Assembly (NCBI GenBank): GCA_028023455.1
Contig: JAQFVV010012512.1
Coordinates: forward strand, 844,413 to 908,412
DNA: 64,000 nt
Source: Epiperipatus broadwayi
Lineage: Eukaryota; Onychophora; Udeonychophora; Euonychophora; Peripatidae
Direction: 5' to 3'
The position numbers and the translations under genes are program-made. This document shows positions 28,815 through 46,000 of the stretch, piece after piece. The notes below the pieces were generated by a model. That model did no database searches, had not been told where the DNA came from, and saw only the letters and a list, made by a program, of their open reading frames with translations. Each line of letters opens with the position of its first letter. Positions within the stretch are counted from its first letter, which is position 1.

Positions 28815-30175
28815 TATATTATTTAATTAAAAAAAATTTCTTATATATATATGTGTGTGTATTTATTATTATATAGTTTATAAATAGTTAATAAATAAGC
28901 AGTTATAAAAAGAAAAAGTAGTGAGAAATAATATTTAATATAGGGATTTATTATATTTTATTAAATAATGTGTTGAAATTATTTAACTATATTTTTGATA
29001 AATAAGGCAGATCAGAAAGACAGTGTAAAATAAAACATTAAGAAAGGTGTAAAAAAGGACAATTGTATAATTAGTAGATTAGGGTGTGAAAATGTACACA
29101 TGTGAGTATGAATGTTTTAAATATAAAACATTTTTATACAAATCTTTAATGACTAAGATTGCAAGCTTTCCTTGTTTTTGTGTTATCTAGATTGTAGATA
29201 TCTAGAGAGGGATGATGCTTGGATGTAATAAAAGTAACAATTAATCCTAAGTTTTTTTATTAAATGCGACAGACCGTCAAACTTGTAAAGCTTTGATCTT
29301 CTATCTCAAGATAAGATTATCCAGGTGGTCCTTTTCTTTGATGAAAGATTCACAATATAAATGAAGGAAACTATTTAGAGGCTCTCAGTTTTTCCTTATT
29401 ATTAAACAGAGATGTAGCGATCAGTCAGTTTTTTCAATTTTTAGTGGGCAGTCAATTTTTTCAATGTTATTGAAGGAGAGATATGGCAGTCAGTTTTTTT
29501 TAATGTTATAAAAAGAGAGTGAGTGACTCTTTAAAGAAATTGAGGAAGAAAAAATGACTTGTTTTAAAGTCAGTACAGACAAAGATGTGCGTATATATAA
29601 GTAATTCCCAGCAAGATTAAGATAAAGAAGGACAAATGGAACAAAATTGAATTTATTGGAAGAAGTTATTAACAATTCTATGAAATGATATTAATAAATT
29701 GCTTCTGCTTCCTGATTAATACAGAATGGGTTAAATCACTGATCTACTATGGACTCATATACCGGTCCATAGTAACCAAAAGAATGGACAAATTTAAAAC
29801 CGGCCACAAGGATGTCATCTCATTATCATCTTTGACAAGAGCCAAGAGGAAAGGAAAGAAGAATAAAAGCCACATATAAGCAGGTTTGAAGCTATGAATC
29901 AAATTTTTGTTAGAATTTTCCTCATAGTCATCTAGAGTGTCTAAAATGATTTTTTTTTTAAAAAATGGGAGAGACAAGCTAATCCACCAGTTCATACTTA
30001 TCTAAAAATATATGAAATAACTCTTTTTGAAATGCTAGAAGGAAGCCAGTCAACGAATTCAGCATTATCAAAAGTATCAACAATAAATAATTTTAAAATT
30101 GAAGAAATAAGCAAGTCAATTAATTCATGTTTATCTTAAAAGTATCTGCAAAAACTTTTTCTTTTTTTTTAAATG
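28815..30175. repeat. Unclassified interspersed repeat R1, copy 2
   Basis: Diverged relative of 3570-4890 in the same orientation (landmarks given there). Lies just right of the Penelope foldback. Sequence 30,176-30,474 to its right is unmatched AT-rich DNA ending at the truncated E2 LTR. Confidence 0.7.
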
Positions 30176-30474
30176 GAGCAAAGACATATTGTTTTGAATA
30201 AAATTAAATATTATAGTTAAAAATAGTTTAAAAAGTTTGTCTTGTATCAATTTTTTTCAAATTTAATATTTTTTATTAGTCATATTTTATTTCCTTATTT
30301 TTTTTTTGCACAAATTTTAAAGTGATTTTACATTGGTGCTTTGCTTTTTCGCGAATTTTGAAAAATCACAGAACGCATCCCCACTTTTTCAATGTAAGTT
30401 ATGTCTATTTTTGCGTGATTTCATTTGCGCATGTTTTCTGAGGAACCTATCTATCACATAAAACGAGACCCAGG

Positions 30475-31641
30475 TGTAGTAGTTATTCTGGTGAGTGAAG
30501 TATGAATGGTGCTTAATAATCTAGAGACCAGAGAAACAAAGATTTTAACTTCAAACAACAAACATTTATTAACAAATCTGGGTTAAATTTATAATATTTA
30601 TAAATTAATAAAATATATACATGGATATAATAAAATATTGATTTGTCTTTACTACAATAAGACTAGCTATGATTTATATATTAAAATATCAATAGAAATA
30701 AAAATTATAAAATTATAGTGCATAATGTACAATAAAGCATCAATTATTTTAAATATGAAATTATATTACTAGATGTACAATTATCATTTTCTTTGTGTCC
30801 TTTAAATGTATCACAAGGTTATGTCCATGGATTCCTAATTTGTGTATTATGGTTATAGTTCATTCATAAGTCTGTTAATCATTAAACAAGAAAATGTTCT
30901 CATATATATTTACTTATTAATTAGTTTGATTTTAATATATTAATTGTCTAATAAATGTAAATATTTAAAATCTTACCTTTTGTCTTTAAGTCATTGTCCA
31001 GTTTAATTTAAGCATTCAATTACACTAATATTTTATTTACAAACATATATAATATATTTATGTATACCTTGAGTTGTGTATTTGTATTTTTCTCTCCCTA
31101 TAAAAATCTAAACAAATGGGTTATTTTTTTAAATAAAATGTTTGCTACAAATGAATAAAAGGATGAGAAAAAATTATAACTCAACTCTCAGTATACATTT
31201 ACAAAAAGAAAATATTTAAAGCATAAAATTAAATGAAATTTCAGAATTCCTTAAACAATAGCAAGTTAAATTTTCAAGAATTTCTTCAGTATTCTTAGCA
31301 GATAATGTCTTTTTTTTATTCATGTGTATTAATTCATATTAAACATTACAAGCTTTAACAATTTCCACGACAAAATCAAAATTCTGAGCATTTGATTTTA
31401 TAGCCATCACCTTTCCAATTCCATCTCCAGATCATTCCATACTGATTTAAACATTAAATATACCAATGAATATTATACTCCATCACCTGCTAATGACAGC
31501 AAGGTAATAGAAAGTTGCCCTGAAACTTAATTAGCAAATTTGCATCGTTAGATATTATTTACACATGTATAAATTGTTAAATATAAATCTTTTTCCAAGG
31601 CTTGCATTATAATATAAAATGAATGCTATTTCTATGCAGTT

Positions 31642-31740
<99 letters not shown>

Positions 31741-32344
31741 TGCATGACAAAGATTTTACTTTAAAAGTAATAAAAATTAGTGTTAATAAATTTCTATTTC
31801 ATCATTAGTTGACTTTATCTTTTACCAGAAACATTTTAAAGTCATTATATTTTTGACAACTATAAATAACTATGAAGCTTTTAGAATTTATTTGAACGAA
31901 TGAAAGTTCATTACTTAATCAATGTCTATTTTCCTTTTTAAAATATTTTACACTAATAAATAATGAAATTAAAAATATTAAACAGTTTATTTTTAATAAC
32001 GAAAGGAAATCATAATAACTAATATAATAACAATTAAAATATTATTAATCTACAACTTTACTTTCATGTATTCCATTTGATCAAAAACCAACCAACAAAA
32101 AATTTCTGTTGCTTAATTTTTTACACGTTCCAAAATCAAGAAAGGTTTACTCTTTTTTTTTCTCTTTAAACAAAAGAAACTTGGTTAATAAAATTTAATG
32201 TCAGATATTTTCTTTATTATTTTTGTCATGTCATGATTTAAAATCTTAAACATTCATGTATAAATGTGTGTATGTATATATTTTATTCTACATTTACTAA
32301 AAAAAATAAATTAATTCATTCCTTTATGAATGTATGGTTATGTT

Positions 32345-32379
<35 letters not shown>
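30475..32379 (-). repeat. E2 3' LTR, part 1 (interrupted)
   Basis: Colinear with 58,401-60,240. Both start TATTCTGGTGAGTGAAGTATGAATG-like and share ACTTCAAACAACAAAYATTTATTAAC, the TTTGTCATGTCATGATTTAAAATC block and the end TTCATTCCTTTATGAATGTATGG. On the minus strand the AATAAA inside the shared TTAATAAATRTTTGTT is a likely poly(A) signal. An AT expansion at 31,647-31,736 is short in the other copy. The LTR breaks at its internal AT tract, where E1 is inserted, and resumes at about 51,256. The left end lacks a matching target duplication, so it may be truncated. Confidence 0.85.
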
Positions 32380-35319
<2,940 letters not shown>

Positions 35320-35333
35320 ATTCCCTCCTTTAC
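35320..35333 (-). other. E1 polypurine tract
   Basis: On the minus strand TAAAGGAGGGAAT lies directly against the 3' LTR start TGTGTAGGTAGC, the expected site for plus-strand DNA priming. Confidence 0.8.
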
Positions 35334-35879
35334 ACAAAATTAAAATTTTGCTTATAACTCAAAATTTTATCTTCTAATGATTGTAAAGCATGTACATTTT
35401 GGGTATATTAAACTCTCTTGATATCTATGAAAAATCACAACACTGACTTTCGTCCCTTTCTTTCAATCACTCAATTTCAAATATCTGTCCTGGCATTCCC
35501 TCTCTTAACAATTATATATTATTCCAAGTGAGAATATTGCTGTTCAATTTTATGGTATGAACCTGACCATTTATGTATCTCTATAACAGATGATATACAT
35601 CTTTGTTCACTAATCTTTCTCCTGCTCTTTTTAGAGACTTAACTGGATTTTGAGGACTACATGAACTAGAGTATCCATTGCTATGTGTGGATTGACTGAA
35701 AATAATGAGGTCAGTTCTTAGGTATACCAGTATGTCTACTGAAGCATACCCTTATAAATACAATATTTTAATTATTACAACCCTAACAATTTTTTTTTCT
35801 GTTCTTTCACTTTTTCTTAACTTCATTATCATTTCTACTGCTAACTATTAGTTGATGATGAAATTATTTATTTCATATT

Positions 35880-37000
35880 ATTCTATAGATTGACCAAAAT
35901 ATGGTTTCAATATTCTTGCATTGTATGTACCTCTCATTTCTCCCTTTACATCTACCCAAAAAGCATTAGGACCTGCTTGTTTTATTATAGTATAAGGTCC
36001 TTCGTATTGTAAGTAGAATTATTGATACTTATTTTCACAAGATTTACTTATATGAGGGGTCTTTATTAATACCTTATCACCTACTTTAAAAATATACATA
36101 TTTTTTTCATTCTTATTTCTTTGCTTTGCTTTTCTAGTCATTTGTTGGTGGGCTTTTTGCCTTACCACTTCTTGGTCTGAATTTATATGTTGTGCAGTGG
36201 GTATATATTTTACAAATGTTATTGGTGTGGGTTTACCAAAATGTAATTCAATGGGTGCAAATCCAGTTGATTCATTGACACTCCAATTGATAAAATTCAT
36301 CACACGCTCTGTCTGCTTTAGCCACCCATTATGCTCATCCTCCAGGTATGTCCTAAACAACCATCCTAGTTCCCGCATTATCCATTCACAAGGGTTGGAC
36401 TGTGGATTTCTAATGGATGTGAACACATGTTGGATTTGTGATTTTCCCACTCAATTTGTCCATTCTTTAGATAGGAAAGGAGTACCATGATCTGTCAATA
36501 TGGTTCTTGGCCTCCCTATCCTAATGAATTGTAGGGTGTCTAATACCTTGATAGCTTTTATGGTATTAGCCTATGGTATTGGGTAAGCTGAGAAGTATTT
36601 TGAAAATAGATCATAGGTTATCAATTGATATTTTTTATTGAATGATGGCAGGGGTCCATAATAATATATTGCCAAGATCTCATTAGGTCTTTCTGGTATT
36701 ATTTATTTAGTCAAATTAGAGTAATTCTGGTTTACTGGCTTGGCACATAGGCACACTAGACAATCTCAGAATGATCTCAAAATGTCTCTATATATTGTGG
36801 GACAGTAAAACCAGTTTTTAAGAGTATGTTCTGTCTTATGGGCACCATAGTGCCCATATAAACAATGGACATACTTTATAAGTGGGGTTATTAGAGACTT
36901 AGGTATTACTACCCTCCACTCTTCAATGTTTAAGTCTGGTTTATAAAGCAAGACCTCATTTTCTAGCTTAAAATGTGTAAGATATTTGGACCATGCAGAA
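35880..37000 (-). pseudogene. E1 integrase remnant
   Basis: In order on the minus strand: HHCC zinc region (HCLYGHYGAHKTEH, then CLVCLCAKP after a stop), catalytic core and a GPY/F module (EGPYTIIKQAGPNAFW, then NARILKPYF). Of the DDE triad, the second Asp (TILTDHGTP) and the Glu (NPCEWIMREL) are present, but the first is Tyr (LAIYYYGP, where E2 has LAIDYYGP). Stops and frameshifts separate the blocks; the longest open part is 36,450-36,019. The integrase would be inactive even if translated. Confidence 0.85.
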
Positions 37001-37149
37001 CTTTCTTTTCTTTTAATGCCTCCATGATTGTTTTTAAATTTGGATCGTGGAATTGAACTGCAGAAAAAGCTTCTAGATCATCCTCTACATTGTTAGCAAT
37101 CATTAGATTGATGTTAGTAATGTAGGTGTTGTCTACTGAAAGGTGATTT

Positions 37150-37600
37150 TGTTCATACCTGCATGGGTTTCAACTCAGCACATCTGCTACCACATTCAAA
37201 GATCCTTTACAATACTGTACACTGTAGTTGAATTTCTGTAACAATAAACTCCATCTGACTAGTCAACTGTTAGTGAGGTAGCTATGATTCGGGAATTCAA
37301 GGCTCTTAAGGTCTGTGATCACTATTACCTCTGATCCCAGAAGCATCTGTCAAAACTTCTGGAAGGCCCACATTATTGCTAGTGCCTCCTTCTTTATTCC
37401 TGTATAATTGATTTCTGGATCTTTCAGGAGCCAGCTAATAAAATAGAGGACATCAGGTTGGCCATCCTTCTGGATTTGAGATAACATTAGCCCCAATCCG
37501 AAACCACTACTGTCCATTTGGACAATGAACAGTTTGTTAAAATAAGGAAAAGCTAACATGGTTTGCTGTAAAAATCCTGTATTAATGTCTTTAAAAGCCT
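37150..37600 (-). pseudogene. E1 RNase H remnant
   Basis: MLAFPYFNKLFIVQMDSSGF then GLGLMLSQIQKDGQP and KKEALAIMWAF follow the standard Gypsy RNase H pattern, with the first catalytic Asp in MDSSGFGLG and the Glu in KKEAL. Continues in broken frames towards 37,200 (TDLKSLEFPNH-like and SVQYCKGSL-like blocks). Open part 37,559-37,350. Confidence 0.8.
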
Positions 37601-37679
37601 TATCTTGCTCCTCAGTCCATTTCCATCTTTAGTCTTTTCGAATTAATTTCAGTAATGGTTCCATGCTGTCTGAGATCTT

Positions 37680-38630
37680 CTGGTAGAAATGATTATAGAA
37701 GTGGTACAGCCCTAAAAATGACCTGATTTGCTATCTATTTGTGGGTTTTGTAAAGTTCTGTATGGCACTTATCTTGTTAGGATGAGGTCTCATCCCATTG
37801 CATCCAATAATATGACCAAGAAAGACAACTTCGATACATGCTAATGTGCTCTTTTTGAAGATGATCTTAATCCCTTTGTTATAGCACTCTTTGAAAAACA
37901 AATATAGATGTTGTAGATGTTCTTCAATAGTGGATGATGCAATGGTAACATCATCCACATAAATGATTGCAATCTGTTTGACCTCTGGTGATAGGGTTCG
38001 ATCCAAGCATTGTATTAAACCAGCCCCACTATTGATCAATCCAAATGGCATCCTATTAAAATGGTATGTAAAACTCTCATATCGGGAGGCAGTCTATTGG
38101 CAATCATCTGGATGGAGCTCAATCTACCAATAACTAGAGGTTAAATCAAAAGTAGAAAATACTTTCTTATTTCCAAACCTGACTAAATCATGGATGGGTG
38201 ATGGAATGTTCCAGTCAAGAACTGTAATTTTGTTTAGTTGACGAAGATCCAAACAAACTCTCATCGACCTGTCTTTCTCCTCCATTACTACTGGATTACA
38301 ATACGGTGAAGAACATTTGGAAATAATTCCCCAACCTAGCATTTTATTAAGCAGCCTAGATATATCTTCATGATACTGGTATGGAATAGGGTATGACTTG
38401 GATTGAAAGGGTTGGTCATGAATTTTTCTCTGCTGGAAACCCTCTATTATCCCTGGTATTTCGGAGAAAATAGGGCCAAATTCAATAATGACAGATCGTA
38501 ATTTTTGTTTGACCTCACCTCCAAGTAAACTGGAGTCTGTGACTTTACTCTCAATCAATGCATCTGAGATCATAGATATTATACAATCAACTTCACGTAG
38601 GTCATATCTTGGGTACAATGTCATTTCCAA
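37680..38630 (-). pseudogene. E1 reverse transcriptase remnant
   Basis: The first frame (38,630-38,124) runs from a linker (QPFQSKSYPIPYQYHEDIS) through WGIISKCSSPYCNPVV and VCLDLRQLNKIT to FSTFDLTSSYW, then a TAG at 38,124-38,126 where Gln is expected. After a second stop the frame resumes at MPFGLINSGAGLIQ and reaches the catalytic box IIYVDDVTIAS and FLGHIIGCNGMRPHP by 37,731. The catalytic aspartates are intact. E2 has a TAG at the same Gln codon. Confidence 0.88.
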
Positions 38631-38639
38631 AATCTCTCA

Positions 38640-39065
38640 TTTACCCTATTTTATCAGAGAAATCATTGACACAATGGTTCATGTGAAGAAAGTCTTCTCC
38701 TAGAATGACCTCATGTATCAAACCATTCAGGATAAGGAAAACATGATAGAATGTTATTTGGCCTATCTTGATATGGACCCAGAGTTGTTTCTGCATCAGT
38801 TTGGCTTTTCTATTATTAGCATGGTAACTTGTATTGACCTCAGTGGCAGGGTATTGATGTTGGGATTACTGGCCAGAACTTTACTGTAAAATGCATCTGA
38901 CACCACTGAGATCTGGCTACCAGACTCTAATAAGTCTTTAACTGGAAAATCCTCAAACAGCATCTCTATCATGGGACAGCATTGCACCGAGTAATTGGGA
39001 GTTCTATCCTCCCATGAACACATTAAATTAGTGATTTCCCAATCTCTTTCTGGTCTTGTGTTCAC
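38640..39065 (-). pseudogene. E1 retropepsin-like protease remnant
   Basis: VKDLLESGSQISVVSDAFYSKV corresponds to the active-site loop of clan AA retropepsins. E2 has LLDSGSQIS at the same place, so the catalytic Asp is Glu here, which should abolish activity. Downstream (38,795-38,640, broken frame) comes the flap/second-domain part resembling E2's VILGADFL. Confidence 0.75.
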
Positions 39066-39539
39066 CAGTGATGTTTCGTTTTTTTTGAGATGAGGAACAT
39101 AACCTCAAGTCCCAGTCCCCCTTTAGTTTGGTTTCTTTTGAATTTTGAGGGAGTAATTACTACACCCTGGTTTATTATATTCTTCTGGGATGTCACTAGG
39201 GTTTATTTTAGCTCTATCATCCCTTTTCTCATTCTGGTTAGGTAATTGAGAGTGAGAAGGAATTTGTTGTGGTGATTTACCCTTCCAGTGGTTGAGTTAT
39301 TGTTATTATTCCTCCTTTTATAATACATAGCATTTATTATAGGGTCCTCTTTTCTTTTTTAGGAGTCTGATTAGGTATGCTGCTGTTGTTGACGTCAATA
39401 TTATTCAGCAGTTCACCTATCTGCTCGAGGCTTTAGCATTCATGCAAAGAAGGGACTGTTCTATCTTTAAGGGTAAATTCCTCCTAATGATTTGGATGAT
39501 CTCTCCCTCAGTCAAATGCTATGTGTTTAGGGTCTGCAG

Positions 39540-41265
39540 TTTAGATACTTGATGTCAGAATAATTTGTTAATGTTTCCCCTGGCATCAGTTTATACTTTA
39601 CCTGGAACAGCTGATATAGCAATGCTTCTTGTTTGTCCCTGTTCCAAAAGCTTTTCACTATTCATCAAAGGTAGATGGGGTTTGGAACAAGGACTCCCAC
39701 CACATTAGGGCATCTCCTTGCAGATGGCTATATGCAATGATGATTTTCTCCCCCCTCTGTCAGATTCAGTTTAACTGTAAAGTATAATTTGAAGCTCCTC
39801 AAGTGTTCTATGGGGCTTCAGTGGCCAATCCCTTGAAAATCTTAAGTTTATCAAACTGATTAATCATGCTAACTTGCATCAAGTGGCCATGTAATTTATT
39901 TGGTTCAGAAAGCTTCACATGAGGTGTTAACTGTTGCACATCCAAGTTGCCTCGAGACATGCTCAGGTTAGTCTCATCATAGTCACTGTGGAAAAGATAA
40001 TCTTTTATCCCTTGTGTCATTTGGCATGGTGCATTAGGCTCCAAACATGGGTCACATGTCTGACCGAGATCCTTGCTATAAGTTTCCCAGTGAACCTCTG
40101 TTTCATCCCTTTCTCCTTTTCTGTCTTGTGTCCTCAGTTCTATATCAGCCCTCTGTGTCCTTATCATCTGGGTATTTTGTAACACTTGTAATTCAATTCC
40201 TTCCAGTCTTCAGTTAACATCTACATCTAAATGTTTTAGATCACAACTTAAACTCTCTGTAGTTTTCCTATGTGTCTCTATAGTTTTACAGCATCATTCT
40301 ATCTCCATGTTTTGCTTAGTGGTGAACTGGTCTAAAATAGCATGGGTAGCCTTCATTTCTTCATGCATTTCATCTTCATGCTTCCTTTTACTCTCACGAT
40401 TCTCCCTTTTAAAGGACTCTTGACTTTGACAGATTTCTTGGTATTTAACAGTTAGCTGACTGGTGACACAATGTTTAAATTCCTCCAAACATTGTCTACA
40501 TTGTATATCTTTCTCCTCAACTTCTTTTCTCATTTCCCCTATATCTTGTTTCAACTCAACACTACTATTCTGAACACTTGTCAAACTTATAGACAGTTGT
40601 TTCATTTCTTGTGACAATTTTGTTTCTACATCTTAATTTCTTCTCTTAAAACTGTTTTCATAATATTCACACTCTCCTTCATCCCTATGTCCATCTTAAC
40701 AACATCAGTCTTGGTTGCCATATCTCCCATCCTAACTTCTATGCCATCTATATTAGCTTTTAATTTTTCTACTTCCTCTTTAGCAACCATATTAGCCTTA
40801 AATTGGTTCAAACTTTCATTCATACCCTTTATATCGAGTTTCATACTATTCATTACAGAATTCATACTACTCTCTATATCAACCTTCATATTTTCCATTT
40901 TAGCCTTCATATCATTAACATCACCCTTCATATCAAGCTTCATATTCTCCATTGTAATGTTGAAACTTGTGATCATCTGAGCCAGTTGTGCCATCATGAT
41001 GGTACCTTCCATAGCTTGGAGAACTTCAATTTGAGGAGACTGAACTACTTCAACAATGGTTTCTTGAGCCTCAATAGTCATTTCATCATCCTGACATATC
41101 TGTGGGAAGCGGTCACCTTCAGTAACAGACTACCCAGACATTTGACTAGGCAAAGACCCTCCCTCATGGCTAATCTTCTCCTTACCTATCCCAACATCAC
41201 TAACTTCATTCTTCTCTATTTCAATATCACTTATTTCTCCTTGGAAAACTTTTGTCTCCAAACTT
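39540..41265 (-). pseudogene. E1 Gag remnant with long coiled coil
   Basis: From about 41,265 (no upstream Met seen) through 41,081-40,626 and 40,617-40,294 the product is Met-, Lys- and Glu-rich with heptad-like repeats (MENMKVDIESSMNSVMNSMK, KANIDGIEVRMGDMATKTD), a predicted coiled coil. The capsid part follows: around 39,750 the minus strand reads KIIIAYSHLQGDALMWWESL, equal to E2's capsid block. Several stops and frame changes. No CCHC zinc knuckle seen. Confidence 0.75.
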
Positions 41266-41784
41266 AATAATTTTTTTTTCTATTTTTAATAGCATTAATT
41301 ATTTTAAACAACCTTTACTTATAAAAATATTATAATAGTTAATTGTCTCAGGGTTTTACATTTCCCCCCAACTATACTAAATGTAACTTTAACTTCTATA
41401 TCAAATTTTTATTTCATTTTGACTGTCCACATCAAGATTAGTTTTTACATTGCCTATGGATTTAATTGATTCACAAGCCTCTGTTTATTGATCCTGAATT
41501 CATTCTTTATATGCACTTGTTTATTTATTTTTACTATTTTTTTAATTTTAGATGTTTTATGTTTTTATTTAATATTTAAGTATCTTATTTATTTGTTGTA
41601 GGCATAGATACAATAGTGGTTTATTATTAATTGAACTTATTATACAAGTGGAAAGTTGAAAAATATTCAACAAATTATTTTTATTTTTTTTCCAAAAATT
41701 TCTGTCAAATGGCTAAACCTCCCTTGCAACTATAATACTTTTATGCCTAAACATTTGGGTGCCAGATGTACCTGTTTTTATGAC

Positions 41785-41803
41785 CCCACAGTTGACAGCA
41801 CCA
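41785..41803 (-). other. E1 primer-binding-like site
   Basis: On the minus strand, TGGTGCTGTCAACTGTGG follows the 5' LTR end (CCGTTACA) after two bases, the expected place and TGG start for pairing with a tRNA 3' end. The priming tRNA cannot be named without a comparison. Confidence 0.6.
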
Positions 41804-41805
41804 GA

Positions 41806-41900
41806 TGTAACGGTATGGTCCAATATACACCCGGATGTTCCGACCTGCAAATACATTTGAACACACAAATCAACTTTAACAATTAGCTGGTTTGTCCATA

Positions 41901-41972
<72 letters not shown>

Positions 41973-42967
41973 AACTCACTTCCAATTCAAAAGTGCTGGT
42001 GCACCTATCTGTCATATCCCAAAGTTGATAGTGCCTGATGCAACAAACTGGTCCATCCGTGTATATAGGTGAAAGAGAGCAAGCTCGCATCTAACTACTG
42101 TCGGTTCTAGAGGCTTCATGTAGGATGCTAGACATAAAATGATGAAACACCTGACTCATCATTACATCCATTTTCAATAGACTAGCCTAAGCATAATCCA
42201 TCAAATCTACATGCAATACAAATCAGTTCATCTCACATCTCACCAATCTTTTCCAAAACCATTGCCTCAGATATTTGAACTCAGCAAGAATTTGCATTCC
42301 ACTCTTTTAACAGGTACGTATCTATGCATACTCTTAATGACTAAACATTACATCCTATCTATCAAATAAAATATAACCTGTATTTAATGTTCTCTCCCAT
42401 GATTATTAAACAATAATTTGGGTGTGTGTATGTTTAAAAACCTAGCCCATTAAATGCAATGTAAGTGCTTAGTTGAACATAAATGCTGGATCAACAAAAC
42501 TACAGTGACCCTGTTCATTAACACAATTTCATAATATGTATTTACAAATAAAAGAAGGGTATATTTAACATAAATATAAATTCTTAAACACTTTAGAAAA
42601 GCAAAGAGAAATTCTATACAGCAAAATACTTAAAAAAGAAATCTCAATAAAGAAAAATATAAAAAAAAAAAATGATGCCCATAAATTACTTGTATATATC
42701 TATGTATTTTCAGTTTCTATGTCTATTATGATAATAAAAAAATTATTAATGAGACTGCCAACTCTAAGTAAATTTAACAGCAACCTCAGATATAATAATC
42801 GTGAAAAAATATAATGATAACACAACCCGAATATGATAGAACATAAGATAGAGAATACTATTTAAAAGATATATGTTAGTCATTTATTCAATTTATCTTA
42901 AGAAATATTAGTAACATATATATAATTAGTCGTCTCATTTGGTACATATTTTATATCAGTAGCTTTA

Positions 42968-43010
<43 letters not shown>

Positions 43011-46000
43011 TCTCTTACCGTAAATAGTTTAGTGAAGCACTTAATTGTCTGTGCATATTTCAATCTCACATCTGTCAGTAGAAAATAAATCTAAATTTTA
43101 TTAAAAAAAACTTTTCAACCTATCCCCCCCCCTTACTCTCCTGATATTTTCCCATATTGGATTGTTCCCTCTATATAATTAGCAATCGCTTTTTCCAAAT
43201 ATAAAATGAGATACAAATTAAAAACAAAAAAATACAAATTGATATAAAAAATAAAACATAATTTATAATTTTCCTTTATACAAAGTCTTTATGGTTGACA
43301 TATTTTGTTAAATAAATGTTGGTAGAACTCCAGCTTGATTTACAGAGAATCCTGATATATTTCAGTGGGCAGCCTGTGTGTAGTTAGGTGTGTTATTCAT
43401 CCCATAGATTTTTATCTGATGTAAATGTCAACTCCTCAGGCAATCAGACTGTAGACAATCACATCTTGATATTTTTATATGGTCATAGTCATTAGGAATA
43501 ATGCTTCAACCCCGACACAATTATGCTCTTCAGCCAAAATATTTCATGCTTGAACTATATACATACAACGTTACATAAATTTATAGTCTAATAAAATAAT
43601 TTTATAGAGAATAAAACTTAACTGTTTTAATTTCTTTTTTTTTTCAGTTCTTTTTTAACAAACATCAGGTTACTTTTCTTTTTTTAAAAATGTGAATTAA
43701 TAATGATTTCCACTTCTCTATTGGATAAATCAGATTAATGGTCCATCCATTTCTTTTATTTTTTTATTTGAATGTTGAATTAATGAAAAAAAATTGTGTA
43801 TTTTGTAGAACAATATAAAAATATAATCTTTCTGATCAAACGAACTTGACCGATCTCCTTTTGCCAACCAGAGAAAAAAAACACAGTCAATTTCTTAATT
43901 GTTTAACTTTTTATCTTGGTGCTATTTCTATTATTTGAAAACAAGTGTTTCAGCTTTTAAAATGTATTTTTTTACATGGATTCATTAAAAAAAATAATAC
44001 AACATGTTCTAAAATAAATTTTTAATATTTTTATCTCACATTTGAAATATTGATTTATCTTCTATTGTTATAATTATTTGTTTTTTATTTAAGTCATTGT
44101 CAAATTGATTAACACAACACAAACAATCAACATATATATATATTGTAATGATACGGAGAATGTGAGTTAACGTAATCTGCACTACAGGGCGCCATCTAGG
44201 CATTTTAACCTAGAAAAATTTATAGAGTAGGCAGATACGTAAGTACAAAAAAAAAATTTTTTTTTTCCTTTTTGCATCCGGTCGTTAGCCCATGTCACTA
44301 GCTCAGTGGAATAGCAGAGATTTAAAAAATAATATAAGAATATATATATAAGAGGAATAAAATAAGCCACTGCCAGTAATTAACATACAAACATTTATTT
44401 ATGCACATATATATAAGATTTAAAATTATTTTAGTATTAGTTTTACATTTTAACATTTAACATTATTTTTAACTTTGATTTTTGACTTTAATTTACATTT
44501 AATTACTATTATATTCTAATTTTACATTTTAATTAAGTTCGCACAGATAAATTTATGAAAGCTTGTTTATAATGTTGAATATAGATCGGTTACATAGATT
44601 TCACGGTCAAAAACATTTCAAAGTAAACATAAACGATCAAAATACAAAATTATTGATTACTGACAATTGCGGAGGGAAATTTATACGTAACCCAATAGTA
44701 TTCACCATAAGATACTTGCATTGTCACCAATAACTTAAAAGACATCCGAATAAATACATTTTAGATACTCACCGTAAGGTATCATTATTTATCGAATGTC
44801 TATATATTTTGATCAAATATGAAAACCCAAAGCATACTTAACCGATAACCAATCCATGCAAGCGTCTATAAACAACTTAAATTTAATGCATTTTTATTTA
44901 GGGTCAAGTATGAATAGACCACATAGATTTGCTTTTGAAAATAAACATTCTATCCCTATTTAACCTTAGGTTAAAATTCGTAGTCAAACTGGCATCAATT
45001 CATCTGATATATCGATGTATTCAATGTAATACAATACGGCAGCACAAAAAGTTAAGAGAAGAAATTGCTTCCCATGAGATAGGAATATTACATCTATCTG
45101 CAAAGAAGAGCAATAAAACAAAAAACTCCATAGAAAGGAACTGCGGTATCTGACTTATAATTCCTTCCATAGGCAAACGGAAGTGTGCGGCGTAGGAAGC
45201 GATTCTGCCCGTAGCGAATCAATATTACATCTACTAATCACACCAATATATCCAATCCATTGACCCAATTTAACCACGAAACAAATAACCTAAGATTACC
45301 CTCCCCTAATATAACTTTACAAATCTATACAGCCATTCACGCCCGACTTAAGTTTAACATTGATATATTTTAATTTAACGGAAAACAAGAAATCATAAAT
45401 AAACTTAAAGAACAAAATTAAATAAATGGAAATGATTTTACAAATAAATAAAAAATACATCAAATAACACTTTTAAAACTACTTTAGTCAGATAAGAAAC
45501 TAATGCAATTATTTTAAATACGAAAAGTTTTTAACTTAATGTTCATTAATTGTAAAGTTCTTGCGGTTTTAAACAGTTCATCTTTATCTGTCGTTTGTAA
45601 GTTTGAACGGGAATTCTCACGCCGTCCTGAAGATATTGGTATACATTTAGCCGATGTTTTATTTATTCATTCGGAGCTTTTTTAATTTGGTTGGTCCTCA
45701 ATGTAGGAAACGATAGTTCATTTCTCCCTTCTTTAACAGCTGAAAGAATTGACCGTGCGTCTGTCAATTCCTCCAACTCCGTACTACTACATATAGTCAC
45801 ATCGTAATAATCAATTTCCAGTCACTAATTAATAATTTCCAAACTTGTCCTTTTTATATTAATGTGAAGGATTGAATTTACATTACGTCACCGATGCGAT
45901 GGTCCTTTCACTGCGGTCCGATTCCATAGGGATTTCTTCTTATTTGCTAACAGTTTCTATTGTTTTCCTATCTGACTGATGTTTTTACATTTAAATGACC

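Noticed and set aside
36197-36490. Plus-strand open frames across E1 and E2 (also 40,803-41,267, 54,710-54,931, 55,548-55,832)
   Set aside because: Antisense shadows of Gag and Pol coding sequence.
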